DNA from: G963665185 sp963665185
Lineage (GTDB): Bacteria > Desulfobacterota > Desulfovibrionia > Desulfovibrionales > Desulfovibrionaceae
Assembly (NCBI GenBank): GCA_963665185.2
Contig: CAXXPO010000015.1
Span: 186,001 to 250,000 of the forward strand
Direction of reading: 5' to 3'
DNA length: 64,000 nucleotides
Shown: one piece after another, positions 33,833-43,340 of the stretch
Layout of the letters: each line of letters begins with the position of its first letter
Numbering within the stretch: the first letter of the stretch is position 1
Made by a program: the position numbers and the translations under genes
The notes under the pieces: model-generated
The model's database searches: none
What the model was told of the DNA's origin: nothing
The model's input: only the letters and a program-made list of their open reading frames with translations

Positions 33833-35683
33833 ATGGATGCAGGAACGAAACTGAGCATGCTCCGCCAACTGGAGATCCTGGCGGAATCGTCCGAATATTT
33901 CAAACCCGACGGCCAATTGGGGCAGACCCACCACCTGAACGGAGAAAAGCCGCGCTGGTTTTGCCTTCACGATGAGCTGCGCAAGCCGTTTGAAGACGAC
34001 AAGGTGCTGTACGACTTCATCGAGCCGGGCACTCCGGTCCAAGAGGTTGCCAAGCGCACAGGCCTGGCCGTGTTCATCGGTGCGGTTCACTCGCCCGAAC
34101 TGGAGTATTTTCTTTCCTGTCCCCATTGCCGGGTCGTGGTCCTTGAGCCGCGCATGAAGTATCTGGTGGATTTTCTGGACAAGATGGAACCGTTACAATG
34201 GGCCAAGGCCGGAGCCAGGATTTTTGCAGGCGACATCGATGCCATGGCCAAGCCGTTCACCGAACTGCTGGGAAGCGAATGCTTTGGCGCGGGGTTTCCT
34301 GTTTTTTACATACGCGAAGGGCTGGAAACGGCACTTCCCGCATATGTGGGAAGCATTGTGGAGCGCATGGAGATACTCTTCTACCGTCACTGCATCTATC
34401 CGGTGGAAGGGCAGCAGGGGGTGAAAAGCCGTCCCTTGCGCGACATCAGCAAGGGGCTGTTTTACGACCAGCAAAAGCATTTGTACGAGAACATTCCCAC
34501 CCTGGCCAAATCTCCGTCTTTGGGCGATCTGCGGGGTTTGTTTCAGGGCGTGGACGCGATTTTGGCAGCGGCCGGTCCCGACCTGCACGCTAAGGTGGAC
34601 TACATCCGTGAAACACGGGGAAAGGCTCTCCTCATCTGTGTGTCCAAAGCCGCGCAGGTGCTTGCTTCCTACGGTATAGAAGCGGATTTCGTGGTGGCCA
34701 ACGATACCTCCCTGGTCGCTGAAAGTTCCTTTGACGGCTGCATGTTGACAGACCGCACCGCCCTGGTCGCGCATAGCCTGTCGTATTTTCCTGAACAGAA
34801 TTTCAGGAGGATTTTTCCCTTTGGCAACGTCATGCCGGATGTCTTCGGACGTTTTGAGGATTTACGGTTGTACGGTTCGGTCATCACCACTGCCTTTTCC
34901 CTGGCCCGTTTCCTGGGGTGTGCACGCCATATCCTGGTAGGGGTGCAATTGGGGTCCTGCAGCAGCAACGGCCTGACCTACGCCGGAACCAGCGGCTCAT
35001 CGCGCGTGGTGCCCGCGGGGCTTATCCGGGTGGACAATCCGCTCGGCGTCAGCATGCAGACCTCTTTGAATTTTCGCGACGCTTCGTTCTGGTTTCTGGA
35101 TGAGCTGCGGCGTTTCGGGGCCGTGTGCATAAACACCTGCCGGGAGAGCGTGTTGTACGGTCCGGGAGTTGCGTACGACGAAGCACCGGAAATTCATTCC
35201 ATTGACGTGCCGTCCTTGATGGAACGGGTTTTTGCCGTACCAGAACGCGAGGCCGATCCGCAGCAGGTTCGGAACTACATTCTGGGACAGATCGGGTTCT
35301 GGCGGCAGGTGGCCCGGGGCACCGGACAGCTGGCCCTGCCTCTGTACGATCTGCTGACCGAGCTGGCTGCCGATATGGACGGGGCTCACCGGAAAGAATT
35401 GGAAGGAAGGCTGACCGAGCTTGTGAACATGGGGCGCGAGTTGCTAAGTACCTTTGATCAGAACGGGGTAAGCTACATGGTGGATCGCTTCGATACGTTT
35501 TCGCATAGTGGATTTCATGAACGGGTCCTGTCCGTAAAAAATGATCCTTATCGGAACGCGGACGGTATGCATCATTATTTGTGGCATGTGCAGCGTATGG
35601 CCAAGACATTTCTGTTTTTGCTTTTTAAGGCCAAGGCTGGTTATGTGGAAAATAATTTTTTTCAACACGGAGTTTTGCAGTAG
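33833..35683 (+). CDS. DUF115 / MptE-like protein
   Basis: This 616-residue protein belongs to the DUF115 group, which shares a core with the archaeal 6-hydroxymethylpterin kinase MptE. In bacteria it is often found with flagellin or surface glycosylation genes. Landmarks are KALLICVSKAAQVLASYGIEADFVVANDTS near 270-300 and the Gly-rich LGSCSSNGLTYAGTSGSS near 375-395. The N-terminal 230 residues look like a separate Rossmann-like domain (VVVLEPRMKYL). No membrane segment is seen. It is two bases before asnB, so the two are one unit. Function is unproven. Confidence 0.75.
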   Translation: MDAGTKLSMLRQLEILAESSEYFKPDGQLGQTHHLNGEKPRWFCLHDELRKPFEDDKVLYDFIEPGTPVQEVAKRTGLAVFIGAVHSPELEYFLSCPHCRVVVLEPRMKYLVDFLDKMEPLQWAKAGARIFAGDIDAMAKPFTELLGSECFGAGFPVFYIREGLETALPAYVGSIVERMEILFYRHCIYPVEGQQGVKSRPLRDISKGLFYDQQKHLYENIPTLAKSPSLGDLRGLFQGVDAILAAAGPDLHAKVDYIRETRGKALLICVSKAAQVLASYGIEADFVVANDTSLVAESSFDGCMLTDRTALVAHSLSYFPEQNFRRIFPFGNVMPDVFGRFEDLRLYGSVITTAFSLARFLGCARHILVGVQLGSCSSNGLTYAGTSGSSRVVPAGLIRVDNPLGVSMQTSLNFRDASFWFLDELRRFGAVCINTCRESVLYGPGVAYDEAPEIHSIDVPSLMERVFAVPEREADPQQVRNYILGQIGFWRQVARGTGQLALPLYDLLTELAADMDGAHRKELEGRLTELVNMGRELLSTFDQNGVSYMVDRFDTFSHSGFHERVLSVKNDPYRNADGMHHYLWHVQRMAKTFLFLLFKAKAGYVENNFFQHGVLQ

Positions 35684-35685
35684 AT

Positions 35686-37557
35686 ATGTGCGGAATCGCA
35701 GGGCATATAGCGTTCGGCCGTCAGCCCGATGTGGATGCATTGCGGGCCATGACGGGCCGAATCGCCCACCGTGGGCCGGACCATCAGGCCGTGTGGCATC
35801 GGGATGAGGCCGCGTTGGGCCACGCCCGGCTTTCGGTCATAGATCTTTCCAAGGCCAACAACCAGCCCATGGTGGACCCGCTGACCGGCAATGTCATCGT
35901 CTTCAACGGCGAGATATACAACTTCAAGAGCCTGCGGGCGTCTTTGGAGAAAAAGGGGGAGCGCTTCAGCACACAGGGGGACACGGAAGTCGTCCTCGGG
36001 CTGTACCGTTGCCACGGCATCAATTTCCTGAGCATGCTGCGCGGGATGTTCGCCTTTGCCCTGTGGGATCCGACCAACAGGATGCTGTTCATGGCCCGCG
36101 ACCCTTTGGGAAAAAAACCCCTGGCCTACGCCCAGACCGGGCAGGGATTCGTTTTCGCCTCGGAGGTCGGGGCCCTGGCGAAACATCCGTTGGTTTCACG
36201 GGAAATGGACTGCGAGGCGCTGACCCATTATCTGAGCCTGTCCTACATTCCTTCGCCATTTTCCATTTATCAATCCATACGCAAGCTGCCGCCCGGCCAT
36301 TTCGCCATTTACGACGCCGAAGGGCTGCGCATGGACCGGTACTTCGAGCTGGACTACCGGGAAAAGGATTCCATCGGCCTGGAGGAGGCCGTGGACCTGG
36401 TGCATGAGGAACTGCGCCAGGCTGTCCGGCTGCGGCTGATAAGCGACGTCCCGCTGGGGGCCATGCTCAGCGGCGGATTGGACTCCAGCCTGATCGCGGC
36501 CATCATGGCCGAGCAGTCCGACGGCCCGGTAAAGACCTTTTCCGTGGGCTTCGAGGACAGGAAGTACAACGAACTGCCCCACGCCCGCGAGGTGGCCGAC
36601 CATCTCGGGCTGGTCCATCACGAGGAAACGGCCCGGCCCGATGCCCTGGGCAACCTGCCCCGCATTGTCGCGCATTACGGGGAACCCTATGCGGACAATT
36701 CGGCCTTGCCGTCGTTTCTTCTCAGCGGCATGGTGCGCAGCCACGTGACCGTTGCCCTGAACGGCGACGGAGGGGACGAGCTTTCCGGTGGGTACAGCCA
36801 TTACCGGCGCAAGGGGCTGGCCAACATGGTGCAACGCGTTGTCCGTTCCGGCAAGTTCGTGCCCGGCGCGGGCATCGAGGCTCTGCTCGAGGGTGATTCC
36901 CTGCTTTGCCGCTTTCGGCGCAGCTGGGTTTACCGCTACAAATATCCGGAGCTCAAGCCCCTGTACCGCAGTGAATATTTTCAGGGGGGGGGCAAGGCCC
37001 GGCTGCTGCGCCCGGAAGTGGCGGAAATGGTGGGAGGCCGCACGTCGAACTGGCGCAAGGCCAACATTCAGGAAGCGTTCGCCCATGCCGACAACACCAT
37101 CGAACGCATGCTCTGGCTGGACAACTCCATATACCTGCCCGGCGACCTGCTGGTGAAGATGGACATCGCCTCCATGGCCCACGGCCTGGAAGTGCGCTCG
37201 CCTTTTCTGGACAGCCGGGTGGTTGCCCTGTGTTCGCGTCTTCCGGCCAGCTACAAGGTGCACAAGGGTGTGCGCAAATACATTTTGCGGCGCATTGCCC
37301 AGAAATATCTCCCCGCGCATATCATCAACCGCCGCAAGCAGGGTTTTTCCGTTCCGGTCTCTTCCTGGCTACGGGGGGAGATGCATGGATTTTTGGAACA
37401 GACATTGGAAGAGGCGGCGCCGGCCATGGGGCGCTACCTGAACATGGACGCGGTGCGCAGCCTGGTTGCCCAGCACGGGACAGGCAAGATCAACCACGGC
37501 ATGCGGTTGTGGATTCTGCTCAACCTGGCGTTGTGGGAAACGGGCCGGGACAGGTAG
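35686..37557 (+). CDS. asnB: Asparagine synthase (glutamine-hydrolysing)
   Basis: This 623-residue enzyme has an N-terminal class II glutaminase domain (Cys2 nucleophile in MCGIAGH, then AHRGPD and FNGEIYN) and a C-terminal synthetase domain with the PP-loop SGGLDSS (from residue 262) and NGDGGDELSGGY. It makes asparagine from aspartate, glutamine and ATP. Paralogs of this type in surface-polysaccharide loci can amidate sugar acids or other targets. The two-base gap from the DUF115 gene leaves that open. Confidence 0.88.
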   Translation: MCGIAGHIAFGRQPDVDALRAMTGRIAHRGPDHQAVWHRDEAALGHARLSVIDLSKANNQPMVDPLTGNVIVFNGEIYNFKSLRASLEKKGERFSTQGDTEVVLGLYRCHGINFLSMLRGMFAFALWDPTNRMLFMARDPLGKKPLAYAQTGQGFVFASEVGALAKHPLVSREMDCEALTHYLSLSYIPSPFSIYQSIRKLPPGHFAIYDAEGLRMDRYFELDYREKDSIGLEEAVDLVHEELRQAVRLRLISDVPLGAMLSGGLDSSLIAAIMAEQSDGPVKTFSVGFEDRKYNELPHAREVADHLGLVHHEETARPDALGNLPRIVAHYGEPYADNSALPSFLLSGMVRSHVTVALNGDGGDELSGGYSHYRRKGLANMVQRVVRSGKFVPGAGIEALLEGDSLLCRFRRSWVYRYKYPELKPLYRSEYFQGGGKARLLRPEVAEMVGGRTSNWRKANIQEAFAHADNTIERMLWLDNSIYLPGDLLVKMDIASMAHGLEVRSPFLDSRVVALCSRLPASYKVHKGVRKYILRRIAQKYLPAHIINRRKQGFSVPVSSWLRGEMHGFLEQTLEEAAPAMGRYLNMDAVRSLVAQHGTGKINHGMRLWILLNLALWETGRDR

Positions 37558-37593
37558 GGCGGACCGTTTTCCCGCGGCCTGGCGTGTGAGAAA

Positions 37594-37626
37594 CAAAAAG
37601 GGCTGAAGGATGTTCCTTCAGCCCTT
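37594..37626. terminator. Hairpin terminator between asnB and aroE
   Basis: A perfect 13-bp stem, AAGGGCTGAAGGA (37598-37610) with loop TGT. The T-run (TTTTTGTTT) is on the minus strand, so it mainly ends the aroE transcript. Confidence 0.78.
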
Positions 37627-37722
37627 CATATAAAGGCTGGGCAACTGCGCTGCCTCGGGGAATCCAATCCCACGCGTATCAGAAAATGCGTGGCGTTCTT
37701 GAGTGTTCTTTGCGCCTTGCAA

Positions 37723-38592
37723 TCAGTCCTCCTCCATTATCGGGTCCCGGGAGACAGTCTGCTGGCGGTTGAGCGCCGCCATGACGATTTCTCGTGCAGG
37801 CTTCACCGGCATGGTTCGGCCTGTCCAGTGTTCGAATTGGCGGGCGGCCTGGTGCAGAAACATTTCCAGTCCGCCGATGGTGCGGCAGCCAGCCGCCTGC
37901 GCATCGCGCAGAAAGGTCGTGACCTGCGGATTGTAGACCAGGTCGTAAGCCACGCAGCCCTTGGGAAAGGCCGTGGCGGGCCAGGGAGAAAGCTCCCGGT
38001 ATTTGCCCGTGGTTCCCAGGGGCGTGGTGTTGACCACGAGTCCCGGCGCACAGTCTGCGCGGTCTTCCCAGGCCACAGTCCGGCAGCCGAAAATATCGGC
38101 CAGGGTCTGGGCTTTTTTCGGGTTGCGGTTGCTTATCAGGATGCTCTGCACGCCCACCCGCTGCAATCCCACGACGACGGCCCTGGCGGCGCCCCCGGCA
38201 CCGAGCACCAGGGCGCTTTGCGGGATGAAGTCAAGCTGTTCCAGGGGGGCCACGAAACCGAAGACGTCCGTGTTTTCCCCGTACAGACGGCCCTCGCGCC
38301 ACAGCAGGGTGTTGACCGCTCCGACCCGCGCCGCCAGTTCGGATACGGCGTCGATATGGTCCATGACGGCTTCCTTGTGGGGGATGGTGACGCTCGCCCC
38401 GTGGATGGGCAGAGTACGCATGGCGCGGATAAAGCTTTCCAGCCGTTCTTCCAGCATGGGCCATGCGAAATAGGCGGCGGGAATTTCCAGCCGGGAAAAC
38501 ATGGCATTATGCAGAATCGGCGACAGGGAATGGCTCAGGGGGTGCCCGATGATGCCCAGCAACATCTTTGGTTCTGGAGCGGGCTTTTCCAT
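37723..38592 (-). CDS. aroE: Shikimate dehydrogenase
   Basis: This 289-residue enzyme makes shikimate from 3-dehydroshikimate with NADPH. It has SLSP near 22-25 (substrate), the catalytic K73 in TIPHKEAV, D109 in ENTD, and a Gly-rich ALVLGAGGAARAV NADP site near 128-140. The family is ~270-290 residues. A few extra N-terminal residues precede MLLGIIGHPLSHS; ATG 38565 is a possible start. It is near aroK (40.2 kb) but on the other strand. Confidence 0.92.
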   Translation of the reverse strand: MEKPAPEPKMLLGIIGHPLSHSLSPILHNAMFSRLEIPAAYFAWPMLEERLESFIRAMRTLPIHGASVTIPHKEAVMDHIDAVSELAARVGAVNTLLWREGRLYGENTDVFGFVAPLEQLDFIPQSALVLGAGGAARAVVVGLQRVGVQSILISNRNPKKAQTLADIFGCRTVAWEDRADCAPGLVVNTTPLGTTGKYRELSPWPATAFPKGCVAYDLVYNPQVTTFLRDAQAAGCRTIGGLEMFLHQAARQFEHWTGRTMPVKPAREIVMAALNRQQTVSRDPIMEED

Positions 38593-38881
38593 CTATGTAT
38601 CCTCCGCGTGGCGAAAAGTGGAATGGGCGGGAACCTAGCTCTTTTGGATGGTGAAATCCACAGGAAAATGCATCTGTAAAATATGCCTCCATGACGCTTG
38701 ATTCGGCATAGCCTTGCGACTACCCTGACCCATGTTTCTGCGAATGTCTTTCGCGGATATGAATATTTTCTACCCGGCGGAATATTTTTTTTGAAATGAT
38801 ATTTTTCGTACTTCGGCCACCCCGGTGCGTATTTCAAAATGGCGTGCAGTCGTACAATGCATGGCGACACAAGGAGCTTTC

Positions 38882-40126
38882 ATGCAACATGGATTTTTCA
38901 ATGTGATATCCACCGCCAGATTTCGGGAGATGCTCAGTACTTTTTCCTCTCTTGCCACGGAAGTTGTTGTCCTGGACGAGTCCAACGGGCGCGTCCTGGC
39001 AAAGGACGTCTTGGCGGATCAGGACATTCCGCTGTGCCACCGCTCGTCCATGGACGGCTATGCCGTGCGGGCGGAAGACGTGTTCGGCAGCACGGAAAGC
39101 AACCCCGGATACCTTGAGTGCATCGGCGAAATCAGCATAGACGAACCTGCGCAATTCCAGCTTTCCCCGGGCGAATGCGCTGCCATCACCACGGGCGGAT
39201 GCCTGCCCGCGGGAGCGGACAGCGTGGTCATGATCGAACAGACGCAGCGGCTGGGCGAACAGACCATTGAAATCCGCAAAAGCCTTGCTCCGTTCGAAAA
39301 CGTCATGCGCAAGGGCGAGGATGTTGCCCGGGGGCAGACGGCGCTTTCGGCGGGAATCAGGCTGCGGCCTCAGGAGGTCGGGCTTCTGGCCGCTGTGGGA
39401 CAGTCCACGGTGGAGGTTTTTCAGCGGCCCAGGGCGGGGATCATCTCCACAGGGGACGAACTGGTTCCGGTGAGCCAGGTTCCGCGTCCCGGACAGGTGC
39501 GCGATGTGAACACCCACACCCTGGCCGCGCTCATCCGTGAAGCCGGGGGCGTGCCGGCTGTTTACGGCTTGGTCGAGGACCGGTTGGACGTCATCGCAGA
39601 CCTCATGAAGCGGGCGCTGAGCGAAAACGACATGATTTTTCTGTCCGGCGGCAGTTCGGTGGGAATGCGCGATCTGACGGTGGCGGCCATCGAACGGTTT
39701 TCCGGCTCCGAGCTGCTGGTGCACGGAGTGTCTGTCAGCCCCGGCAAGCCTACGATCCTTGCCACGGTCAACGGCAAGCCGGTCTGGGGGCTTCCGGGAC
39801 AGGTCACTTCGGCCCAGGTGGTGATGATCGTTTTCGGCCAGCCGTTCCTGCGCATTCTGGGCGGAGAGGCCGATGTCTTCAATCCGCTGCGCCTGCCGCG
39901 GGTACGGGCCGTACTGGGCCGCAACGTCCCTTCCAGGCAGGGGCGCGAGGATTACGTGCGTGTGGTTCTGGAGCCGCGCGAGGGAGAACTCCCCCTGGCC
40001 GTGCCGCGCATGGGCAAGTCCGGTCTTTTGCGGACGCTGGTGGCGGCCCACGGCCTGTTGCGTATTGACGAGGAGGAAGAGGGCCTGCGTCAGGGAACCG
40101 TGGTTGACGTGCGCCTTCTGGTCTGA
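38882..40126 (+). CDS. moeA: Molybdopterin molybdotransferase
   Basis: This 414-residue protein inserts molybdate (or tungstate) into adenylated molybdopterin. It has an N-terminal MoeA domain (SSMDGYAVRAED near 63-74), a MoCF/MPT-binding core (TGDELVP, SGGSSVGMRD, GKPVWGLPG) and a C-terminal beta domain. AAGGAG is 6-8 bases before ATG 38882, and the family start pattern begins there. It fits the ModE-like gene elsewhere in the window and molybdo/tungsto-enzymes in general. Confidence 0.93.
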   Translation: MQHGFFNVISTARFREMLSTFSSLATEVVVLDESNGRVLAKDVLADQDIPLCHRSSMDGYAVRAEDVFGSTESNPGYLECIGEISIDEPAQFQLSPGECAAITTGGCLPAGADSVVMIEQTQRLGEQTIEIRKSLAPFENVMRKGEDVARGQTALSAGIRLRPQEVGLLAAVGQSTVEVFQRPRAGIISTGDELVPVSQVPRPGQVRDVNTHTLAALIREAGGVPAVYGLVEDRLDVIADLMKRALSENDMIFLSGGSSVGMRDLTVAAIERFSGSELLVHGVSVSPGKPTILATVNGKPVWGLPGQVTSAQVVMIVFGQPFLRILGGEADVFNPLRLPRVRAVLGRNVPSRQGREDYVRVVLEPREGELPLAVPRMGKSGLLRTLVAAHGLLRIDEEEEGLRQGTVVDVRLLV

Positions 40127-40210
40127 GAAACCGCAGGAAGATGCGGAATGCCGACGGTTGCGGCGGGAACGCGTTGAAACCTTTATGCCGACCAGGAAAG
40201 AGAGAAGCAT

Positions 40211-40834
40211 ATGCCCCCATTGAAGCCAAAGAATTGCGTGCAGATACGCCATGCAGTGCAGGACGAGGAAAAAACCGCGGTCTATGCCCGGACCGGGACT
40301 GCTCCGGCTGGCGAACCTTTTCAGGGAAACATCTTTCTCGTGGGCCTGCGGGCCAGCGGCAAGACCACGTTGGGCAGGCTCGTGGCCCAACGTCTGGGGC
40401 GTGTTTTTGTGGATACGGACCGGCTGGTTGTGGAACAGGCGGGCATGACCATTGCCGAACTTGTGCGGGAACAGGGGTGGGAGGCCTTCCGCGATCTGGA
40501 GTGCCGGGTGTTGCGCGATGTCTGCAGCCGTTCCGGCCAGGTCGTGGCCACGGGCGGCGGTATTGTTCTGCGGCAGGAAAACAGGGAGGCTCTTTGCCGG
40601 TCGGGCAAGGTCTTTTATTTGCTGGCCGATCCAGCAACCCTGGCCCTTCGCCTGGAACGCGATCCCGAAGAGCAGCAGCGTCCCGCGCTGACGGATCTGG
40701 ACCTGCGCCAGGAATTGGCCGCCACTCTGGGGGAGCGCGAACCCCTGTATATGGGCGTGGCCAGCTTCATTCTTCAGGCCGGGCAGGAGCCGGATGAACT
40801 GGCGCAGGATGTGGTGGACAAACTGGCCTTGTGA
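40211..40834 (+). CDS. aroK: Shikimate kinase
   Basis: This 207-residue P-loop kinase phosphorylates shikimate at O3 with ATP. Walker A is GLRASGKT (45-52), the shikimate-binding DTD is at 68-70, and GGGIVLR is near 115-121. The first ~38 residues are an extension over the usual ~170, and no domain is seen in them. The start could be later, but ATG 40211 has GAGAG upstream. A terminator follows. Confidence 0.9.
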   Translation: MPPLKPKNCVQIRHAVQDEEKTAVYARTGTAPAGEPFQGNIFLVGLRASGKTTLGRLVAQRLGRVFVDTDRLVVEQAGMTIAELVREQGWEAFRDLECRVLRDVCSRSGQVVATGGGIVLRQENREALCRSGKVFYLLADPATLALRLERDPEEQQRPALTDLDLRQELAATLGEREPLYMGVASFILQAGQEPDELAQDVVDKLAL

Positions 40835-40869
40835 ATCCGGGCGAATTTCAGTTTTCCATACGTTGAAAA

Positions 40870-40908
40870 TCCCCCCTGCCTGAAGCACAGGCAGGGGGGA
40901 TTTTTTTC
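40870..40908. terminator. Bidirectional terminator after aroK
   Basis: TCCCCCCTGCCTG pairs perfectly with CAGGCAGGGGGGA around AAGCA, then a T7 run (40901-40907). On the minus strand an ATTTTC tail follows. It serves aroK and the convergent methyltransferase gene. Confidence 0.85.
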
Positions 40909-40931
40909 AAAATGCAATGCTTTTGTGATTT

Positions 40932-41894
40932 CTACCAGCGGCGTGTGACGTACTGGCGCGATGAATCGGGGATGGCCCAGTGCAGGTCGTCGCCCAGACG
41001 GTCCAGTTCCACGTTCTGGCCTTCGATGCGGATGCCCTGGGGATAGAGGATGGCTCCCTTGAATGCCTTGAGCGGCTGGAAACGGGTCCTCGGTTCCAGT
41101 TGCACGGAAAGGGAGTGGATGGGCGAGAACGCATACAGCATTTCCGGAAAAAACGCGGACGAGACTAACGGCTTGCCAAAAACTTCGAACATGGTCTGGT
41201 AGATGGCGATGAAGTCCTCCTTGCCCAGGCGCTGGCGAACTCCGGCAATGGTTTCGTTGGAAACGAAATCCACCCGGCGGCCTTGGAAGGGCAGAAATGT
41301 GTCGTGTCTCTTGGCATCCGCCCTGATCACGGAACCGAATCCCAAGCGGTTAGCCAGGCTCCGGGTGCGGCGAACAGCGGCCTCGTCCACATCCATTCCG
41401 ATGTTCTCGATGTTCGCGAATCCGTTGCGCCGAGCCATGATGTACATGGAGAGCAGGAGAATGCCCGATCCCGTGCCGATGTCGAATCCCAGAAAGGATT
41501 CCCGGGGCGCGAGGCTCCTGCATATGATGGAGCGGACAATGCGCGTCGTCTTGGGGACGTCCGCCAGCATGCGCAGGCCGAATTCGTACTGCTTCATCAT
41601 CTGCATGGTGCGCGACTTGGGGCCGTCGTTGAGCTGGGAAAACGCCTTGAAGAGCCTTGTTATTTCCTCAAGACCCACCACATGGGATATGGAGGTGGGA
41701 TGCACGTAGGCGAAAAAGTATTTGATGACCAGGTTGAGCACGGCTCCGTCCGTTACGGGCGTGGACGGCAGACACAGTCTGTCGATATCCCTGGCCAGGG
41801 ATGTCGGAGTATGCAGATGCGGTTCGATGATATCCTCATTGCCTGGAAGCGGCTGCAGAAGTTCCAGGCCGGAATAGGCTCGCGCTGTGTTCAT
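40932..41894 (-). CDS. SAM-dependent methyltransferase (unknown substrate)
   Basis: This 320-residue protein has a Rossmann SAM motif LGFDIGTGSGILLLS near 135-149 and a following acidic residue (GMDVDEA near 168-174). An N-terminal helical region (~1-120) precedes it, including FFAYVHPTSISH. The C-terminal region is beta-rich. I know no closer family, but the layout resembles PRMT/protein methyltransferases. It has a strong ribosome-binding site (GGGGGAG) before ATG 41894 and its own terminators. Confidence 0.7.
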   Translation of the reverse strand: MNTARAYSGLELLQPLPGNEDIIEPHLHTPTSLARDIDRLCLPSTPVTDGAVLNLVIKYFFAYVHPTSISHVVGLEEITRLFKAFSQLNDGPKSRTMQMMKQYEFGLRMLADVPKTTRIVRSIICRSLAPRESFLGFDIGTGSGILLLSMYIMARRNGFANIENIGMDVDEAAVRRTRSLANRLGFGSVIRADAKRHDTFLPFQGRRVDFVSNETIAGVRQRLGKEDFIAIYQTMFEVFGKPLVSSAFFPEMLYAFSPIHSLSVQLEPRTRFQPLKAFKGAILYPQGIRIEGQNVELDRLGDDLHWAIPDSSRQYVTRRW

Positions 41895-42063
41895 GTTGTA
41901 GTCTCCCCCCGAGAATACTGTTCTGGCGATGCAAGGTTCCGATGTTTTTTATGCATGCCGAAACCGGTTGGCCCGGACAGGAGAAAACTGCCGCGCACCG
42001 GTCAGAGTGATGAAATGCAGAAGGCGTGCCAAACAGCATTTGATCAAATAAGCCGAAAGGATA

Positions 42064-42089
42064 AGAAAAGCCCGCCAAATGGCGGGCTT
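42064..42089 (-). terminator. Terminator of the M48 peptidase operon
   Basis: AAGCCCGCC (42068-42076) pairs with GGCGGGCTT (42081-42089); on the minus strand TTTTCTT follows. Confidence 0.8.
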
Positions 42090-42097
42090 CGGGGGTG

Positions 42098-43330
42098 TCA
42101 GGAATTGCGCATCCGGGAGATGCGTTGCAGTACGGGGGGATGGCTGTAATGCAGGAAAACGTACAACGGGTGCGGCGTCAGGTTTGTCAGGTTGGCCAGA
42201 CTGAGCCTTTTCAGGCCGGAAATGAGGGGGGCCGGGGAGTTGCAGGCTTTGACCGCAAAGGCGTCGGCCTGGAATTCGAACCGCCTGGACATGACGTTGA
42301 AGCCCACGGCAAGGATTTGCGACACGGGGGAATACAGAATGAGGAAAAAAAGCAATCCCGCATAAACACTGGGTTGGGTCACGCCGAAAGCGGCAAACAA
42401 TGCCGGGGTGTCCAGAAAGAACGACATGAGGTAGAACAGCAGCCCCATTTTCAGGATGCCCAGGAGCGTCAATTTTTTGATGTGCCCCAGCCGCCAGTGG
42501 CCCATTTCATGCGCCATGACCGCAGTCACCTCGTCCACGGTCAGCTGGTCCACCAGCGTATCGTACAGGGCGATGCGCCTGTTTCGGCCAAACCCCGTGA
42601 AGAATGCATTGGACTTGGCGGAACGCTTGGAACCGTCCATGAGGAAGACGTCGGACAGCTTCACCCTTTGGGAGGCGGCCAGCTTTTCCAGGCTGTCGCG
42701 CAATTCTCCCGGCGGCAGGGGGGTGAAGGTGTTGAACAGCGGCAGGAGCCATACCGGGGCGACGTATTGCAGGGCCAGGGTGGTTATGGTCACCACGGCC
42801 CATACCCACAGCCATGCGCTGCTTCCTGCGGTCTGGAAGAGATGGAGCACGGCTCCCAGGAGGATTCCGCCGATGAGAGTTGTCAGCAGGTAGCCCTTGA
42901 GCCTGTCGCGCACGAACAATCCGGGGGTGGTGCGGTTGAAGCCGAAACGCTTTTCCACCACAAAGGTCGTGTACAGGGCCATGGGCAGGTTCATGATTTC
43001 ATGGGCCACGGCCACGATGCCGAAGAACGCCAGCCCGGTTCCCATCGGTCCCAGGCCGAAGGATCCGGCCCACGAATCCAACACGTCGAATCCCCCAAGA
43101 AGGATAACGGGCAGGAGGACGGCCAGCTCCAGGGTCGCGCCGACCTGTTCCAGCCGTCCCCGCACTCGCGTGTACTCCTGGGATTTCCGGTATTCCCGCG
43201 CGTCGAAGACGTCCTTGAATTCGTCGGGAAGCTCCGGGGAAAGAGCGCGGTCGTTGACGTGCCGGGCCACGCTGTCCAGAAGAAAACCGCCCGTGAGCGC
43301 GGCCAGGATGAATGCCAGATACAAATTCAT
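42098..43330 (-). CDS. M48-family (Ste24-type) integral membrane zinc metallopeptidase
   Basis: This 410-residue protein has several TM segments (about residues 1-20, 65-85, 100-125, 150-195) and the zinc-binding HEMGH motif near 265-269 (AVMAHEMGHW), with a second TM group after it and EFQADAFAV (Glu ligand) near 350. It matches the CAAX protease Ste24 layout (N-terminal TM domain plus peptidase). It is likely a membrane quality-control protease. It starts 10 bases after the deacetylase gene, so the two form an operon. Confidence 0.88.
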   Translation of the reverse strand: MNLYLAFILAALTGGFLLDSVARHVNDRALSPELPDEFKDVFDAREYRKSQEYTRVRGRLEQVGATLELAVLLPVILLGGFDVLDSWAGSFGLGPMGTGLAFFGIVAVAHEIMNLPMALYTTFVVEKRFGFNRTTPGLFVRDRLKGYLLTTLIGGILLGAVLHLFQTAGSSAWLWVWAVVTITTLALQYVAPVWLLPLFNTFTPLPPGELRDSLEKLAASQRVKLSDVFLMDGSKRSAKSNAFFTGFGRNRRIALYDTLVDQLTVDEVTAVMAHEMGHWRLGHIKKLTLLGILKMGLLFYLMSFFLDTPALFAAFGVTQPSVYAGLLFFLILYSPVSQILAVGFNVMSRRFEFQADAFAVKACNSPAPLISGLKRLSLANLTNLTPHPLYVFLHYSHPPVLQRISRMRNS

Positions 43331-43340
43331 GCGTATGCCG

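Noticed and set aside
37558..37722. Small RNA gene in the asnB/aroE spacer
   Set aside because: The only structure is a simple terminator hairpin; no promoter of its own was seen.
38834..40888. 684-residue open frame on the minus strand
   Set aside because: Antisense to moeA and aroK; composition and lack of motifs show a shadow.
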